Positions 25,385 through 33,247 of a stretch of DNA of 64,000 bases are shown piece by piece. Position numbers and translations under genes: made by a program. The notes under the pieces were generated by a model, which saw nothing but the letters and a program-made list of their open reading frames with translations, did not search any database and had not been told where the DNA came from. The DNA lies in the NCBI GenBank assembly GCA_041905785.1, contig JAYRKJ010000025.1, positions 4,776 to 68,775 of the forward strand, read 5' to 3'. Every line of letters starts with the position of its first letter. Position 1 is the stretch's first letter. The stretch is from Roseateles_B sp041905785 (GTDB taxonomy: Bacteria; Pseudomonadota; Gammaproteobacteria; Burkholderiales; Burkholderiaceae_C).

Positions 25385-26398
25385 ATGCAAGCGCTCTACG
25401 ACGTCCCGGCTCCGGCCAAACTCAACCTCTTCCTGCACGTGGTGGGCAAGCGCCCGGATGGCTACCACCTGCTGGAGTCGGTCTTCGTGCTGGTCGACTG
25501 GGCTGACACCCTGCATTTCGAGCGTCGCGGCGACAGCCTGCTGCAGCGCCATGACCGCGGCGAGGCCCTGCCCGCCGACGATCTCTGCCTGCGCGCCGCA
25601 CGCCTGCTGCAAGCCGAAAGCGGCTGCGCAGCCGGTGCGGACATCCACATCGAAAAGCGCCTGCCCAGCGGCGCCGGCATGGGCGGCGGATCCTCTGATG
25701 CCGCCTCGACCCTGCTGGCGCTGAACCGCCTGTGGGGCCTGAACTGGCCGCTGTCGCGCCTGTTGCCCCTGGGCCTGAAGCTGGGCGCCGACGTGCCCTT
25801 CTTCCTCGGCGGCCGCAATGCCTTCGTGCAGGGCATCGGTGAAGACCTGACCCCCATCGGGCTGGCCGAGCGCACCTACGCCATCGTCAAACCCGACGTC
25901 AGCATCCCGACCAAGGAAATTTTTTGCAGCCCCCTCTTGCAGCGCTCAGAATCTCTGGCTATAGTTGCGGTCTTTCCTGAGCACGGCAGCAAAAAAAGCA
26001 GCAAGCAAGGCGGGGACGACAGCAAGAATGTTGCCCAAGCACTGCAAGATGCAAAAAAATCTGCGCCGCGAGTGGAACTGAACGCTGAAAGTTGTGCTAG
26101 AATCGCAGGCTTTCTGGAAATCGAAAGTAAGTCAGCGCTGATTGATTTACGAAACGATCTGCAGAAACCCGCTGAGCAGTACAGCAGTCAAGTGACGCAG
26201 GCCCTCGCCCTGCTCGAATCGAGATTCGGCAACAGCCGGATGACAGGTTCAGGCAGCGCAGTGTTCGCTACTGTTCAAGGGAAAGATGGCATGTCGAACC
26301 AGCCCATGGCGACATTACCGGAGCTGCCTCCGGGATGGGTTGGCAAGGTTTGCCGCAGTCTGGTCCAGCACCCGCTGCGCGGATGGGCTGAAGACTGA
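25385..26398 (+). CDS. ispE: 4-diphosphocytidyl-2-C-methyl-D-erythritol kinase, with an insertion
   Basis: 337 residues, about 50 longer than usual. Phosphorylates CDP-ME in the MEP isoprenoid pathway. N-terminus PAPAKLNLFLHVVGKRPDGYH, ATP-binding LPSGAGMGGGSSDAAS, and RMTGSGSAVFATV near the C-terminus are the GHMP kinase motifs. Between SIPTKEIF and DLRNDLQKPAEQ lies an extra segment of roughly 45-55 lysine- and serine-rich residues encoded by DNA of clearly lower GC (about 25930-26140). The frame is kept, and catalytic motifs flank rather than contain it, so activity is probably retained. Confidence 0.93.
   Translation: MQALYDVPAPAKLNLFLHVVGKRPDGYHLLESVFVLVDWADTLHFERRGDSLLQRHDRGEALPADDLCLRAARLLQAESGCAAGADIHIEKRLPSGAGMGGGSSDAASTLLALNRLWGLNWPLSRLLPLGLKLGADVPFFLGGRNAFVQGIGEDLTPIGLAERTYAIVKPDVSIPTKEIFCSPLLQRSESLAIVAVFPEHGSKKSSKQGGDDSKNVAQALQDAKKSAPRVELNAESCARIAGFLEIESKSALIDLRNDLQKPAEQYSSQVTQALALLESRFGNSRMTGSGSAVFATVQGKDGMSNQPMATLPELPPGWVGKVCRSLVQHPLRGWAED
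26095..26103 (+). promoter_or_regulatory. Candidate extended -10 inside ispE, possibly for tRNA-Gln
   Basis: TGCTAGAAT within the AT-rich insertion of ispE matches an extended -10 element of the kind common before betaproteobacterial tRNA genes. No good -35 is seen, and the tRNA is about 330 nt downstream, so this is only a candidate. Confidence 0.3.
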
Positions 26399-26436
26399 AG
26401 AGTACAAGGGTGCTGCAGCTCTGCAGTGTCCTGTGT

Positions 26437-26513
26437 AGGGGAGTCGCCAAGTTGGTTAAGGCATCGGATTTTGATTCCGACATGCGAGGGTTCGAGTCCT
26501 TCCTCCCCTGCCA
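26437..26513 (+). tRNA. tRNA-Gln(UUG)
   Basis: 77 nt including an encoded CCA. Acceptor AGGGGAG/CTCCCCT with discriminator G, anticodon stem TCGGA/TCCGA and loop TTTTGAT (anticodon TTG at 26471-26473), T arm GAGGG-TTCGAGT-CCTTC. Lies between ispE and prs, the usual place in Burkholderiales. Confidence 0.96.
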
Positions 26514-26579
26514 AATTTCATTGCTTACCTCCCGGACCCGCTGGGTAGGCCACGGGGCCACTGACTCAAAGGATGGCCT

Positions 26580-27542
26580 GTGCTGCTGAATACCGTCCTC
26601 TTCACCGGCAACGCAAACCCGGTGCTCTCCCAAGAAATCGCCACCCATCTGGGTCTGGAACTCGGCAAGGCTTCGGTCGGCCGTTTCTCTGATGGCGAAG
26701 TCGCGGTCGAGATCCAGCAAAACGTCCGCGCCCGCGACGTCTTCGTGATCCAGCCCACCTGCGCGCCCACGAACGACAACCTGATGGAACTGCTGGTGAT
26801 GGTCGACGCGCTCAAGCGCGCCAGCGCCCGCCGCATCACCGCCGTCATCCCCTACTTCGGTTATGCCCGGCAGGACCGCCGCCCGCGCTCCACCCGCGTG
26901 CCCATCTCGGCCAAGGTCGTCGCCAATCTGCTGGAGACCGTGGGCGTCGAGCGCGTGCTGACCATGGACCTGCACGCCGACCAGATCCAGGGCTTCTTCG
27001 ACATCCCCGTCGACAACATCTACGCCAGCCCCGTGCTGCTGTCGGACCTCAAGGCCCGCAATTACAGCAACCTGGTGGTGGTGAGCCCCGACGTCGGCGG
27101 CGTGGTCCGCGCCCGCGCCCTGGCCAAGCAGCTGGGCTGCGACCTGGCCATCATCGACAAGCGCCGTCCTGCCGCCAACGTCTCCGAGGTGATGCACGTC
27201 ATCGGTGACATCGACGGCCGCAACTGCGTGATCATGGACGACATGATCGACACCGCCGGCACCCTGGTGAAGGCCGCCGAGGTGCTGAAGGACCGCGGCG
27301 CCAAGCGCGTGTTTGCCTACTGCACCCACCCCATCCTGTCCGGCCCGGCCATCGACCGCATCACGAGCTCGGCCCTGGACGAAGTCATCATCACCAACAC
27401 CATTCCGCTGTCGGATGCCGCCAAGGCTTGCGGCAAGATCCGTCAGCTGTCGGTCGCCTTCCTGTTCGCCGAGACCATCCGCCGCATCTCCGACGGTGAG
27501 TCGGTGACCTCGCTGTTCTCCGAGCAGAACAACAATTTCTGA
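26580..27542 (+). CDS. prs: Ribose-phosphate pyrophosphokinase
   Basis: 320 residues from a GTG start with AAAGGA 6 nt upstream; the nearby ATG at 26573 is in another frame. Makes PRPP for nucleotide, histidine and cobalamin-related synthesis. Motifs: DLHADQIQGFFDIPVDN (ATP and metal binding), VVSPDVGGVVRARALAK (flexible catalytic loop region) and the PRPP-binding loop VIMDDMIDTAGTL. Followed by an intrinsic terminator. Confidence 0.97.
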   Translation: MLLNTVLFTGNANPVLSQEIATHLGLELGKASVGRFSDGEVAVEIQQNVRARDVFVIQPTCAPTNDNLMELLVMVDALKRASARRITAVIPYFGYARQDRRPRSTRVPISAKVVANLLETVGVERVLTMDLHADQIQGFFDIPVDNIYASPVLLSDLKARNYSNLVVVSPDVGGVVRARALAKQLGCDLAIIDKRRPAANVSEVMHVIGDIDGRNCVIMDDMIDTAGTLVKAAEVLKDRGAKRVFAYCTHPILSGPAIDRITSSALDEVIITNTIPLSDAAKACGKIRQLSVAFLFAETIRRISDGESVTSLFSEQNNNF

Positions 27543-27551
27543 ACCCGATTG

Positions 27552-27584
27552 GCGGGCGCCCCGCGAGGGAGCGCCCGCTTTCTT
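27552..27584 (+). terminator. Intrinsic terminator of prs
   Basis: GCGGGCGC/GCGCCCGC 8-bp stem with an 11-nt loop and TTTCTT after it, 10 bp past the prs stop. Confidence 0.85.
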
Positions 27585-27678
27585 GTGACCGGTCCGCTGG
27601 GCCGGTTTTTGTCGGCGGTCATCCGACCGCATCACCGGGTGCCTGGTCGCGGGCATCCATCCATTTCTGGAGAAACCT

Positions 27679-28302
27679 ATGAAATTCGTCGCTTTTGAGC
27701 GCAAGCTGCAGGGGACCGGAGCGAGCCGCCGCCTGCGCGTCGCTGGCAAGGTGCCCGGCATCGTTTACGGCGCTGGTGAACCCGCCACCATCGAGCTGGA
27801 CCACAACGCCCTGTACCACGCCCTGAAGAAGGAAGCCTTCCACAGCTCCATCCTCGAGATGGAACTGAACGGCGCCGTGACCAAGGTGCTGCTGCGTGAC
27901 TTCCAGATGCACCCCTACAAGCCGCAAGTCCAGCACATCGACTTCCAGCGCGTGGATGCCACCACCAAGATCACCAAGAAGGTGCCCCTGCACTTCGTGG
28001 GCGAAGCCGAATCCCCGGCCGTCAAGACCGACAAGTGCACGGTCAACCACGTGATCACCCAGCTGGAAATCACCTGCCTGGCCGAGCAGCTGCCCGAGTT
28101 CATCGAAGTGGACCTGAGCAAGCTGACCATGGGCCACTCGGTGCACGTGAAGGACCTGGTCGTGGCCGACCACGTCAAGATCGTGACCCACGGCAAGCCC
28201 AACCCCGTGATCGCCACGGCCGTGCCGCCGGTGGTGGAAGAGATCGTCGTGGCTGCGGCTCCCGCTGCCGACGACAAGAAGGGCAAGAAGGGCAAGAAGT
28301 AA
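27679..28302 (+). CDS. rplY: Large ribosomal subunit protein bL25 (Ctc form)
   Basis: 207 residues. N-terminal 5S rRNA-binding bL25 domain (RVAGKVPGIVYGAGEPATIELDHN... split here as RVAGKVPGIVYGAG and HNALYHAL) followed by the TL5/Ctc C-terminal domain and a charged tail ending GKKGKK. The ATG is preceded by TGGAGAAAC. It has its own terminator. Between prs and pth, as in most betaproteobacteria. Confidence 0.96.
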   Translation: MKFVAFERKLQGTGASRRLRVAGKVPGIVYGAGEPATIELDHNALYHALKKEAFHSSILEMELNGAVTKVLLRDFQMHPYKPQVQHIDFQRVDATTKITKKVPLHFVGEAESPAVKTDKCTVNHVITQLEITCLAEQLPEFIEVDLSKLTMGHSVHVKDLVVADHVKIVTHGKPNPVIATAVPPVVEEIVVAAAPAADDKKGKKGKK

Positions 28303-28321
28303 TCCTTCGCCCCTTGCACAA

Positions 28322-28348
28322 GAGCCCCGCCCCGGCGGGGCTTTTTTT
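28322..28348 (+). terminator. Intrinsic terminator of rplY
   Basis: AGCCCCGCC/GGCGGGGCT-type hairpin followed by seven T, about 20 bp after the rplY stop. Confidence 0.92.
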
Positions 28349-28430
28349 CGTCCATGCAGGCTGCGGGCGTGACGGTCCTGCGCAGTCGTGAGGATGCTGA
28401 CGCCCCGCCGTGGCGGGGATAATCCTGCCC

Positions 28431-29138
28431 ATGATTCGACTCTTTGTAGGCCTGGGCAACCCAGGCCCTGAATACGAGGACACCCGCCACAACGCCGGCT
28501 TCTGGTGGATAGACCAGCTCGCGCGGCGCCTGGGCGGCAGCCTGCAGCTCGACAAGAGCTATTACGGCATGGTGGCCCGCATCAACAATGCCCCTGGCGC
28601 AAACGGCCCCATCTGGCTGCTGCAGCCGCTGACCTATATGAACCTGTCGGGCAAGTCGGTGGCGGCGCTGGCGCGCTTCTTCAAGATCGCCCCCGAGGAA
28701 ATCCTTGCCATCCATGACGAGCTGGACCTCCCGCCCGGAGACATGAAGCTCAAGCAGGGCGGCGGCAACGGCGGCCATAACGGCCTCAAGGACATGCAGG
28801 CCCAGCTGGGCTCGGCCAATTTCTGGCGCCTGCGCTTGGGCATCGGCCATCCGGGCCACAAGGGCGAAGTGGCCGCCTATGTGCTGCGCAGACCGCCGGT
28901 CGACGAGCGCATCGCGGTCGAGCAGTGCATTGCCAAGAGCCTGGACGCCGTGGAGCTGATGCTCAAGGGCGACATGGCCAAGGCCCTGGCCAAGGTGCAC
29001 GCCAAGCCACCCCGCCCCAAGCCTCCCAAGCCACCCAGCCCTGCCAGCCCCCCCCAAGCCAGCGCGGCCGATGCGCCCCCGGCCCACGCCTCCTCGGCAG
29101 CGCCGCGGGCGCCAGCCCTGGACGAAAGCAAGACCTGA
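28431..29138 (+). CDS. pth: Peptidyl-tRNA hydrolase with proline-rich tail
   Basis: 235 residues; releases peptides from peptidyl-tRNA dropped by ribosomes. FVGLGNPGPEYEDTRHNAGF holds the conserved Asn and catalytic His; LTYMNLSGKSV and GGNGGHNGLKDM follow. The start is ATG 28431; an ATG seven codons upstream lies inside a GC-rich hairpin (GCCCCGCC/GGCGGGG type) in the leader. The catalytic domain ends around residue 190; the last 40 or so residues are a Pro/Ala-rich low-complexity extension (PPRPKPPKPPSPASPPQ) not typical of the family. Confidence 0.95.
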   Translation: MIRLFVGLGNPGPEYEDTRHNAGFWWIDQLARRLGGSLQLDKSYYGMVARINNAPGANGPIWLLQPLTYMNLSGKSVAALARFFKIAPEEILAIHDELDLPPGDMKLKQGGGNGGHNGLKDMQAQLGSANFWRLRLGIGHPGHKGEVAAYVLRRPPVDERIAVEQCIAKSLDAVELMLKGDMAKALAKVHAKPPRPKPPKPPSPASPPQASAADAPPAHASSAAPRAPALDESKT

Positions 29139-29165
29139 CCCTTTGCGGGCTCACCCCCCCTGTGG

Positions 29166-29966
29166 ATGCACACGATGCACACGATGCGCGCGACGCCACC
29201 CCAGCCCAGCGGGCGCCAGCAGGCCCGCAGCGGCAGCCCAGCATTTGCAGGCCTGTGTGCAGGCACGGGCGGCCCCCATCAGCTGCGCCCACTCCCGGCC
29301 ATGCCCTTGCGTCCAGGAGCATCCACATCGCGGTGGTCCTGCCTGACTGCGGCACAGGTGCTGCGATCCAGACCATGGTGGCCCTGTCTGACTGCAGCAC
29401 AGGTGCTGCGGTCCACCCTGCGGTGGCCCAGCCTGACTGTGGCACTGGCGCTGCGATCCACACCGCGGTGGTCCTGCCTGACTGCGGCACCGGTGCTGCT
29501 GATGTGGGGGCCGGCCCCGGCGGCCGCGGACAGCCCGCCCGCCCAAACCGGCGCCGAGCTGGTCCTTTACCGCTGCGGCGCGCAGGGCCGCGAGCTGCGC
29601 AACACGCCCTGTCCTGCCGAAACGGGCGCCAGCCAGGTTCTGCATTTCGACCCTGACGATGCCGATGCCGCCCGGCAGGCCCGTGAGCGCGTGCACCAGG
29701 AGAGCCTGCAGCTTGATCGCACGCGCCGCGAACGCGAGGCCCAGGCAAGGGCGGAACAGCGGGCCCCCAGAGGCGCTCTCATCAACGCCAGGCCGCCGCC
29801 ACCCACGGCCTCTGCCGCAGCGCCTGTGGCAGGCCCCTCGCATCGCACGGCCAGATCGCGCCCCGGCAAGCAGCACCAGGCGCCCTCACACCACGCCCAG
29901 CAGCAAGACAAAGGGCGCCGTGATGCCACGCCACCAGCGCCCGGGACCAAGGCGGACGAGCGCTGA
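29166..29966 (+). CDS. Hypothetical DUF4124-like protein with N-terminal 15-residue repeats
   Basis: 266 residues from ATG 29166; the real start is uncertain. The second half contains ELVLYRCGAQGRELRNTPCP, which resembles DUF4124 proteins (a small secreted domain with a Cys pair), followed by a charged coiled-coil-like stretch and a basic Pro/Ala/Gln tail. Just before it, VLLMWGPAPAAADS looks like the end of a signal peptide. The N-terminal part is four imperfect copies of a 15-residue unit (RWSCLTAAQVLRS-like) encoded by a 45-bp tandem repeat. Translation may begin within or after the repeats. Function unknown. Confidence 0.5.
   Translation: MHTMHTMRATPPQPSGRQQARSGSPAFAGLCAGTGGPHQLRPLPAMPLRPGASTSRWSCLTAAQVLRSRPWWPCLTAAQVLRSTLRWPSLTVALALRSTPRWSCLTAAPVLLMWGPAPAAADSPPAQTGAELVLYRCGAQGRELRNTPCPAETGASQVLHFDPDDADAARQARERVHQESLQLDRTRREREAQARAEQRAPRGALINARPPPPTASAAAPVAGPSHRTARSRPGKQHQAPSHHAQQQDKGRRDATPPAPGTKADER
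29332..29499 (+). repeat. 45-bp tandem repeat (about 3.8 copies)
   Basis: Units begin at 29332, 29377, 29422 and 29467, each starting GGTGG(T/C)CC and containing CTGACTG(C/T)(G/A)GCAC. The period is exactly 45 bp, a multiple of three, so copy-number change keeps the reading frame. All three plus-strand frames are open across it. Confidence 0.85.
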
Positions 29967-29991
29967 CGGGGCAAGCAGGACGGACAGGCCG

Positions 29992-30026
29992 AGCGACCAG
30001 CGACCAGCGACCAGCGACCAGCGACC
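29992..30026 (+). repeat. Heptanucleotide tandem repeat AGCGACC x5
   Basis: Five perfect copies of AGCGACC followed by a decayed sixth (AACG). Shortly after, from 30051, come three imperfect 9-bp copies of GGCACGGGT. Both lie in the region between the DUF4124-like gene and the cobalamin riboswitch, which otherwise shows no gene. Confidence 0.85.
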
Positions 30027-30192
30027 AACGCCCCTCGCGCTCGCAGGGGCGGCACGGGTGGCACGGGTTGCACGGGTTGCACACGAGGTCACAACCGGCA
30101 CTGCGCCGCATTGACGGCGCCGGCCCGCTGCCCTGGACCGGCTTGAGGCTCGTCAGGTGCAGAGCCCTGCCGCCATGCGCCGCAAGCTGCAC

Positions 30193-30198
30193 TAGAAT
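30193..30198 (+). promoter_or_regulatory. Candidate -10 box for the cobalamin locus
   Basis: TAGAAT about 8 nt before the first paired base of the riboswitch. No convincing -35 hexamer is seen at the usual distance, so this is based on position and the -10 alone. Confidence 0.4.
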
Positions 30199-30205
30199 GC
30201 GCGCT

Positions 30206-30414
30206 GTTGGTGCTCGCCCGGACCTGTCGGTCAGGGCAGTTAAACGGGAATCAGAAGGGAAGGCTTCCACGAGGCTGACCTAAGCTGAGCTGTCCCCGCA
30301 ACGGTAAGCGGACAAGGTCGCAAGGCCTTCAGTTGCTGCACAGGAGTCCACTGGCGCCCCAAGGCGCTGGGAAGGACGCAGGAACGCGATCCGCCAGCCC
30401 GGATACCGGCCAAC
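30206..30414 (+). ncRNA. Cobalamin riboswitch
   Basis: Conserved blocks in order: GGAATCAGAAGGGAA, ACGAGGCTGACC, GAGCTGTCCCCGCAACGG (the core), GAAGGACGCAGGAA, and the B12 box AGCCCGGATACCGGCC. The outer P1 helix pairs GTTGG (30206-30210) with CCAAC (30410-30414). Adenosylcobalamin or a related corrinoid binding is expected to shut off the downstream operon. It lies 92 nt before the btuB start and is followed by a terminator. Confidence 0.95.
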
Positions 30415-30418
30415 GGGT

Positions 30419-30448
30419 GAGGCGTCTGTGCAAGCAGCGCCTCGTTTT
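30419..30448 (+). terminator. Riboswitch-controlled terminator hairpin
   Basis: GAGGCG, bulged T, CTG, loop TGCAAG, CAG, CGCCTC, then GTTTT. It directly follows the aptamer P1 helix, so it is the probable expression platform by premature termination. Confidence 0.75.
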
Positions 30449-30505
30449 CACAGGAGCCTGCGGGGAAGCTGGCACCTGGATCGTCTCGTTGTCCCGCTTT
30501 CTCTC

Positions 30506-32461
30506 ATGTCCGCTTCGATTCTGCGTGCTGCACGCCTGCCTTCGGCTGCGCGCCTGCCGGCCTCCGTCCGTCCCACCCTCCCCCTGAAGGCCCTGAGCGT
30601 TCTTTCGCTGAGCCTGCTGGCCGCCACGGCGCAGGCCCAGGAACCGTCCAACAAGCTGGGCCAGGTCCTGGTGACCGCCACCCGCTCCAAGCTCGACCTG
30701 AGCCAGGTGTTGGCCGACGTCACCGTGCTGACCCGCGCCGACATCGAACGCCAGGGCTTCGGCAACCTGGTGGACCTGCTGGGCCGCCAGTCCTGCGTCG
30801 AGCTCGTGCGCAACGGCAACATCGGCAGCAATACCAGCCTCTTCCTGCGCGGCGCCAACACCCAGCACACCCTGCTGCTGGTGGACGGCGTGCGCATGGA
30901 CACCCAGTCCGGCTCCGGCGGCGCGGCCTGGGAAGCCATTCCCCTGGCCCAGATCGAGCGCGTCGAGATCGTGCGCGGGGCGGCCAGCAGCGTCTATGGC
31001 TCGGATGCCGTCTCCGGCGTGATCCAGGTCTTCACCCGCAAGGGCAAGAGCAAGCCCAGCATCGAGATCGGCGCGGGCGTGGGCAGCCTGGGCCTGGTCA
31101 AGGGTGACCTCAGCATCAGCGGCACCGCCGGCGCCCTTGACTACGCCCTGAGTCTGGCCCAGGAAGCGGCTGACGGCTTCAATATCCGCAAGGTCGCCTT
31201 GGACCCCAAGGACCCCGGCTATGTGCCGGACGTCGACGGCTGGCGCAGCCACAGCGCCAACGCCCGCCTGGGCTACCAGCTGGACAAGGGCCAGCGCCTG
31301 GAGCTGGTCAACACTTACAGCTCGGTGGACAGCGCCTACGATGCTTCGGCGAAGCCCAAGCCCGGCGTCGACGACCGCAACCTGCACAGCACCCGCGCCA
31401 CCCGCGCCCTGTGGAGCGGCCAATGGAGTCCGGACTGGCAGACCGAAGCCAGCGTCGGCGACTCGCGCGAGCGCTATGAAACCCAGAGCAACAAGGCATC
31501 GACCTACCTGACCGAAACCCAGATCAGGCAGTACACCCTGGGCAGCAGCATCAAGCTGGCCGTGGGCCAGCTCAACGCCGTGCTGGAGCGCCGCGAGGAC
31601 AAGCTGCTCAACTCCGGCCTGATGCCAGCCACCGGTGGCCAGGCCAGCCGCCACCAGAACGCCGTCGCCGCCAGCTATCTCTTCAGCGACAAGCAGTTCG
31701 ACGCCCAGTTCCACCTGCGCCATGACCAGGACAGCGAGTTCGGCGGCATCAACACCGGAACCCTGGCGGCAGGCTGGCGCTTCCTGCCCGGTTTGCGCGC
31801 CTGGGCCAGCGCCGGCACCGCCTTCCGCGCGCCCACCCTCTACCAAAGCTACAGCGAATACGGCCCCAAGCCCGGCGTCGCGGCCCTCAGCCCCGAGCGT
31901 GGCCGCAACACCGAGGTGGGCCTCAACTGGAGCCAGGGTGACAGCGAGCTGGGCCTCACCGTCTACCGCAATCGCATCCGCGACCTGATCACCTGGGACA
32001 GCGGATTTGCCGCCAACTGCGTCTCGCAATGGGGTGGCTGCTACGGCAATCTGGCCAAGGTGCGCCTGCAGGGCGTGAGCCTGCAGGGCGAGACCCAGAT
32101 CGCCGGCCTGCGCGTGCAGGGCTCGCTGGACTGGCAGGATCCGCGCGACCTCGGCACCGACAAGGTGCTGGGCCGCCGCGCCAAGAAGCACGGCAGCCTG
32201 CGCGTGGAAAAGACGCTGAACCAGTGGTCCGGCGGCATCCAGCTCCAGGCCCATGGCCGCCGCTTCGACGACCATGCCAACACCAAGCCCCTGGGCGGCT
32301 ACAGCCTGGTCAACCTGGACCTCAGCTACCGCGTGAACTCGCAGCTGCGCCTGCAGGCCAATCTCGACAATGCCTTCAACAAGGACTACGAGACGGCCAA
32401 GGGCTATGCGCAGGCACCGCGCACGCTGTTCATCGGCGTGCGCTTCACCCCCTCGCTGTGA
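30506..32461 (+). CDS. btuB: TonB-dependent vitamin B12 receptor BtuB
   Basis: 651 residues from ATG 30506 (MSASILRAARLP); in-frame codons further up overlap the terminator hairpin. Signal peptide (LSLLAATAQAQ), TonB box-like QVLVTATR, plug domain (TSLFLRGANTQHTLLLVDGVRM, VRGAASSVYGSDAVSGVIQV) and a beta-barrel that ends with an aromatic-containing strand FIGVRFTPSL. Imports cobalamin across the outer membrane. Directly under the cobalamin riboswitch, which supports the substrate. Confidence 0.93.
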   Translation: MSASILRAARLPSAARLPASVRPTLPLKALSVLSLSLLAATAQAQEPSNKLGQVLVTATRSKLDLSQVLADVTVLTRADIERQGFGNLVDLLGRQSCVELVRNGNIGSNTSLFLRGANTQHTLLLVDGVRMDTQSGSGGAAWEAIPLAQIERVEIVRGAASSVYGSDAVSGVIQVFTRKGKSKPSIEIGAGVGSLGLVKGDLSISGTAGALDYALSLAQEAADGFNIRKVALDPKDPGYVPDVDGWRSHSANARLGYQLDKGQRLELVNTYSSVDSAYDASAKPKPGVDDRNLHSTRATRALWSGQWSPDWQTEASVGDSRERYETQSNKASTYLTETQIRQYTLGSSIKLAVGQLNAVLERREDKLLNSGLMPATGGQASRHQNAVAASYLFSDKQFDAQFHLRHDQDSEFGGINTGTLAAGWRFLPGLRAWASAGTAFRAPTLYQSYSEYGPKPGVAALSPERGRNTEVGLNWSQGDSELGLTVYRNRIRDLITWDSGFAANCVSQWGGCYGNLAKVRLQGVSLQGETQIAGLRVQGSLDWQDPRDLGTDKVLGRRAKKHGSLRVEKTLNQWSGGIQLQAHGRRFDDHANTKPLGGYSLVNLDLSYRVNSQLRLQANLDNAFNKDYETAKGYAQAPRTLFIGVRFTPSL

Positions 32462-32552
32462 TCCAGTGCCCCTTTGCGGGCTCCACGCCCGCGCATAGGG
32501 GCACGCAAAAGTGCACGCAAGAGGGCACGAAAAAAGGGCACGCAAGGCGCGC

Positions 32553-32588
32553 GCCCGTAGACCCGGCAAAGCCGGATCCTCGGGCGTC
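32553..32588 (+). repeat. Dispersed 36-bp repeat, copy 1
   Basis: 36 bp matching 38370-38405 with three differences; shared core AGCCGGATCCTCGGGCGTC, with internal CCCGGC/GCCGG-type palindromy. It sits between btuB and cobU. Just upstream (about 32497-32550) are four imperfect GCACGCAA units in an A-rich stretch. Confidence 0.8.
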
Positions 32589-32627
32589 GCCGGGTCCATG
32601 CAGACTGGCGCGGAAAGGTCCAAGAGT

Positions 32628-33179
32628 ATGGCGAGTCAGGCACACACGCTCATCGTCGGCGGCCAGCGCAGCGGCAAGTCGCGCCAGGCCGAGCAACTGG
32701 CCCTGGCCTGGGCGCGCGAGCCCGGGCACGGCGTCTGCGTGATCGCCACGGCCGAGGCCCATGACGAGGAGATGCGCCAGCGCATCGCCCGCCACCGGGC
32801 CGAGCGCCCGGCCGGCTTTGCCACCGTCGAGGCTCCGCTGCACCTGGCTCAGGCCCTGCAGTCGGCGGCAGCGCCGGGACGCTTGCTGATCGTGGACTGC
32901 CTGACCCTGTGGCTCACCAACTGGCTGATGCCCATGGACGGGCAGCCCAGGCGCGAGGCCTGGGAGCTGGCCTCGCAGGCCCTGCTGGCGGCGCTGCCCG
33001 AGTTGGCGTCGCCCGTGGTTTTCGTCTCCAACGAGGTGGGCTGGGGCGTGATGCCCCTGGGCCGGGAGGTGCGCGAGTATGCCGATGAACTGGGCCGACT
33101 GAACCAGGCAGTGGCGCGCCGCTGCGCGCAGCTGACCTTGATGGTGGCCGGCCAGGCCTGGACCCGGCCTGTCGATTGA
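32628..33179 (+). CDS. cobU: Adenosylcobinamide kinase / adenosylcobinamide-phosphate guanylyltransferase
   Basis: 183 residues from ATG 32628 (MASQAHTLIVGG), with GGAAAGG upstream; the longer frame would translate the dispersed repeat. P-loop GGQRSGKS, guanylylation-site region AEAHDEEMRQRIARHRAERP (RHRxxRP with the histidine that carries GMP), and VDCLTLWLTNWL identify CobU/CobP. Activates cobinamide for nucleotide-loop assembly by CobS. Confidence 0.95.
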   Translation: MASQAHTLIVGGQRSGKSRQAEQLALAWAREPGHGVCVIATAEAHDEEMRQRIARHRAERPAGFATVEAPLHLAQALQSAAAPGRLLIVDCLTLWLTNWLMPMDGQPRREAWELASQALLAALPELASPVVFVSNEVGWGVMPLGREVREYADELGRLNQAVARRCAQLTLMVAGQAWTRPVD

Positions 33180-33247
33180 TGTGGGCGCGCCCGGCTCGAC
33201 ATGCGGGGCATGCACGGCAAGGGCGCGAAGCAACAAGGACGACTGAG

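Noticed and set aside
29332..29499. CRISPR array
   Set aside because: Contiguous 45-bp tandem units with no unique spacers between them and no cas genes.
30329..32623. 764-residue minus-strand ORF over btuB
   Set aside because: Antisense shadow of btuB running into the riboswitch; composition is Gly/Ala/Val/His-rich without motifs.
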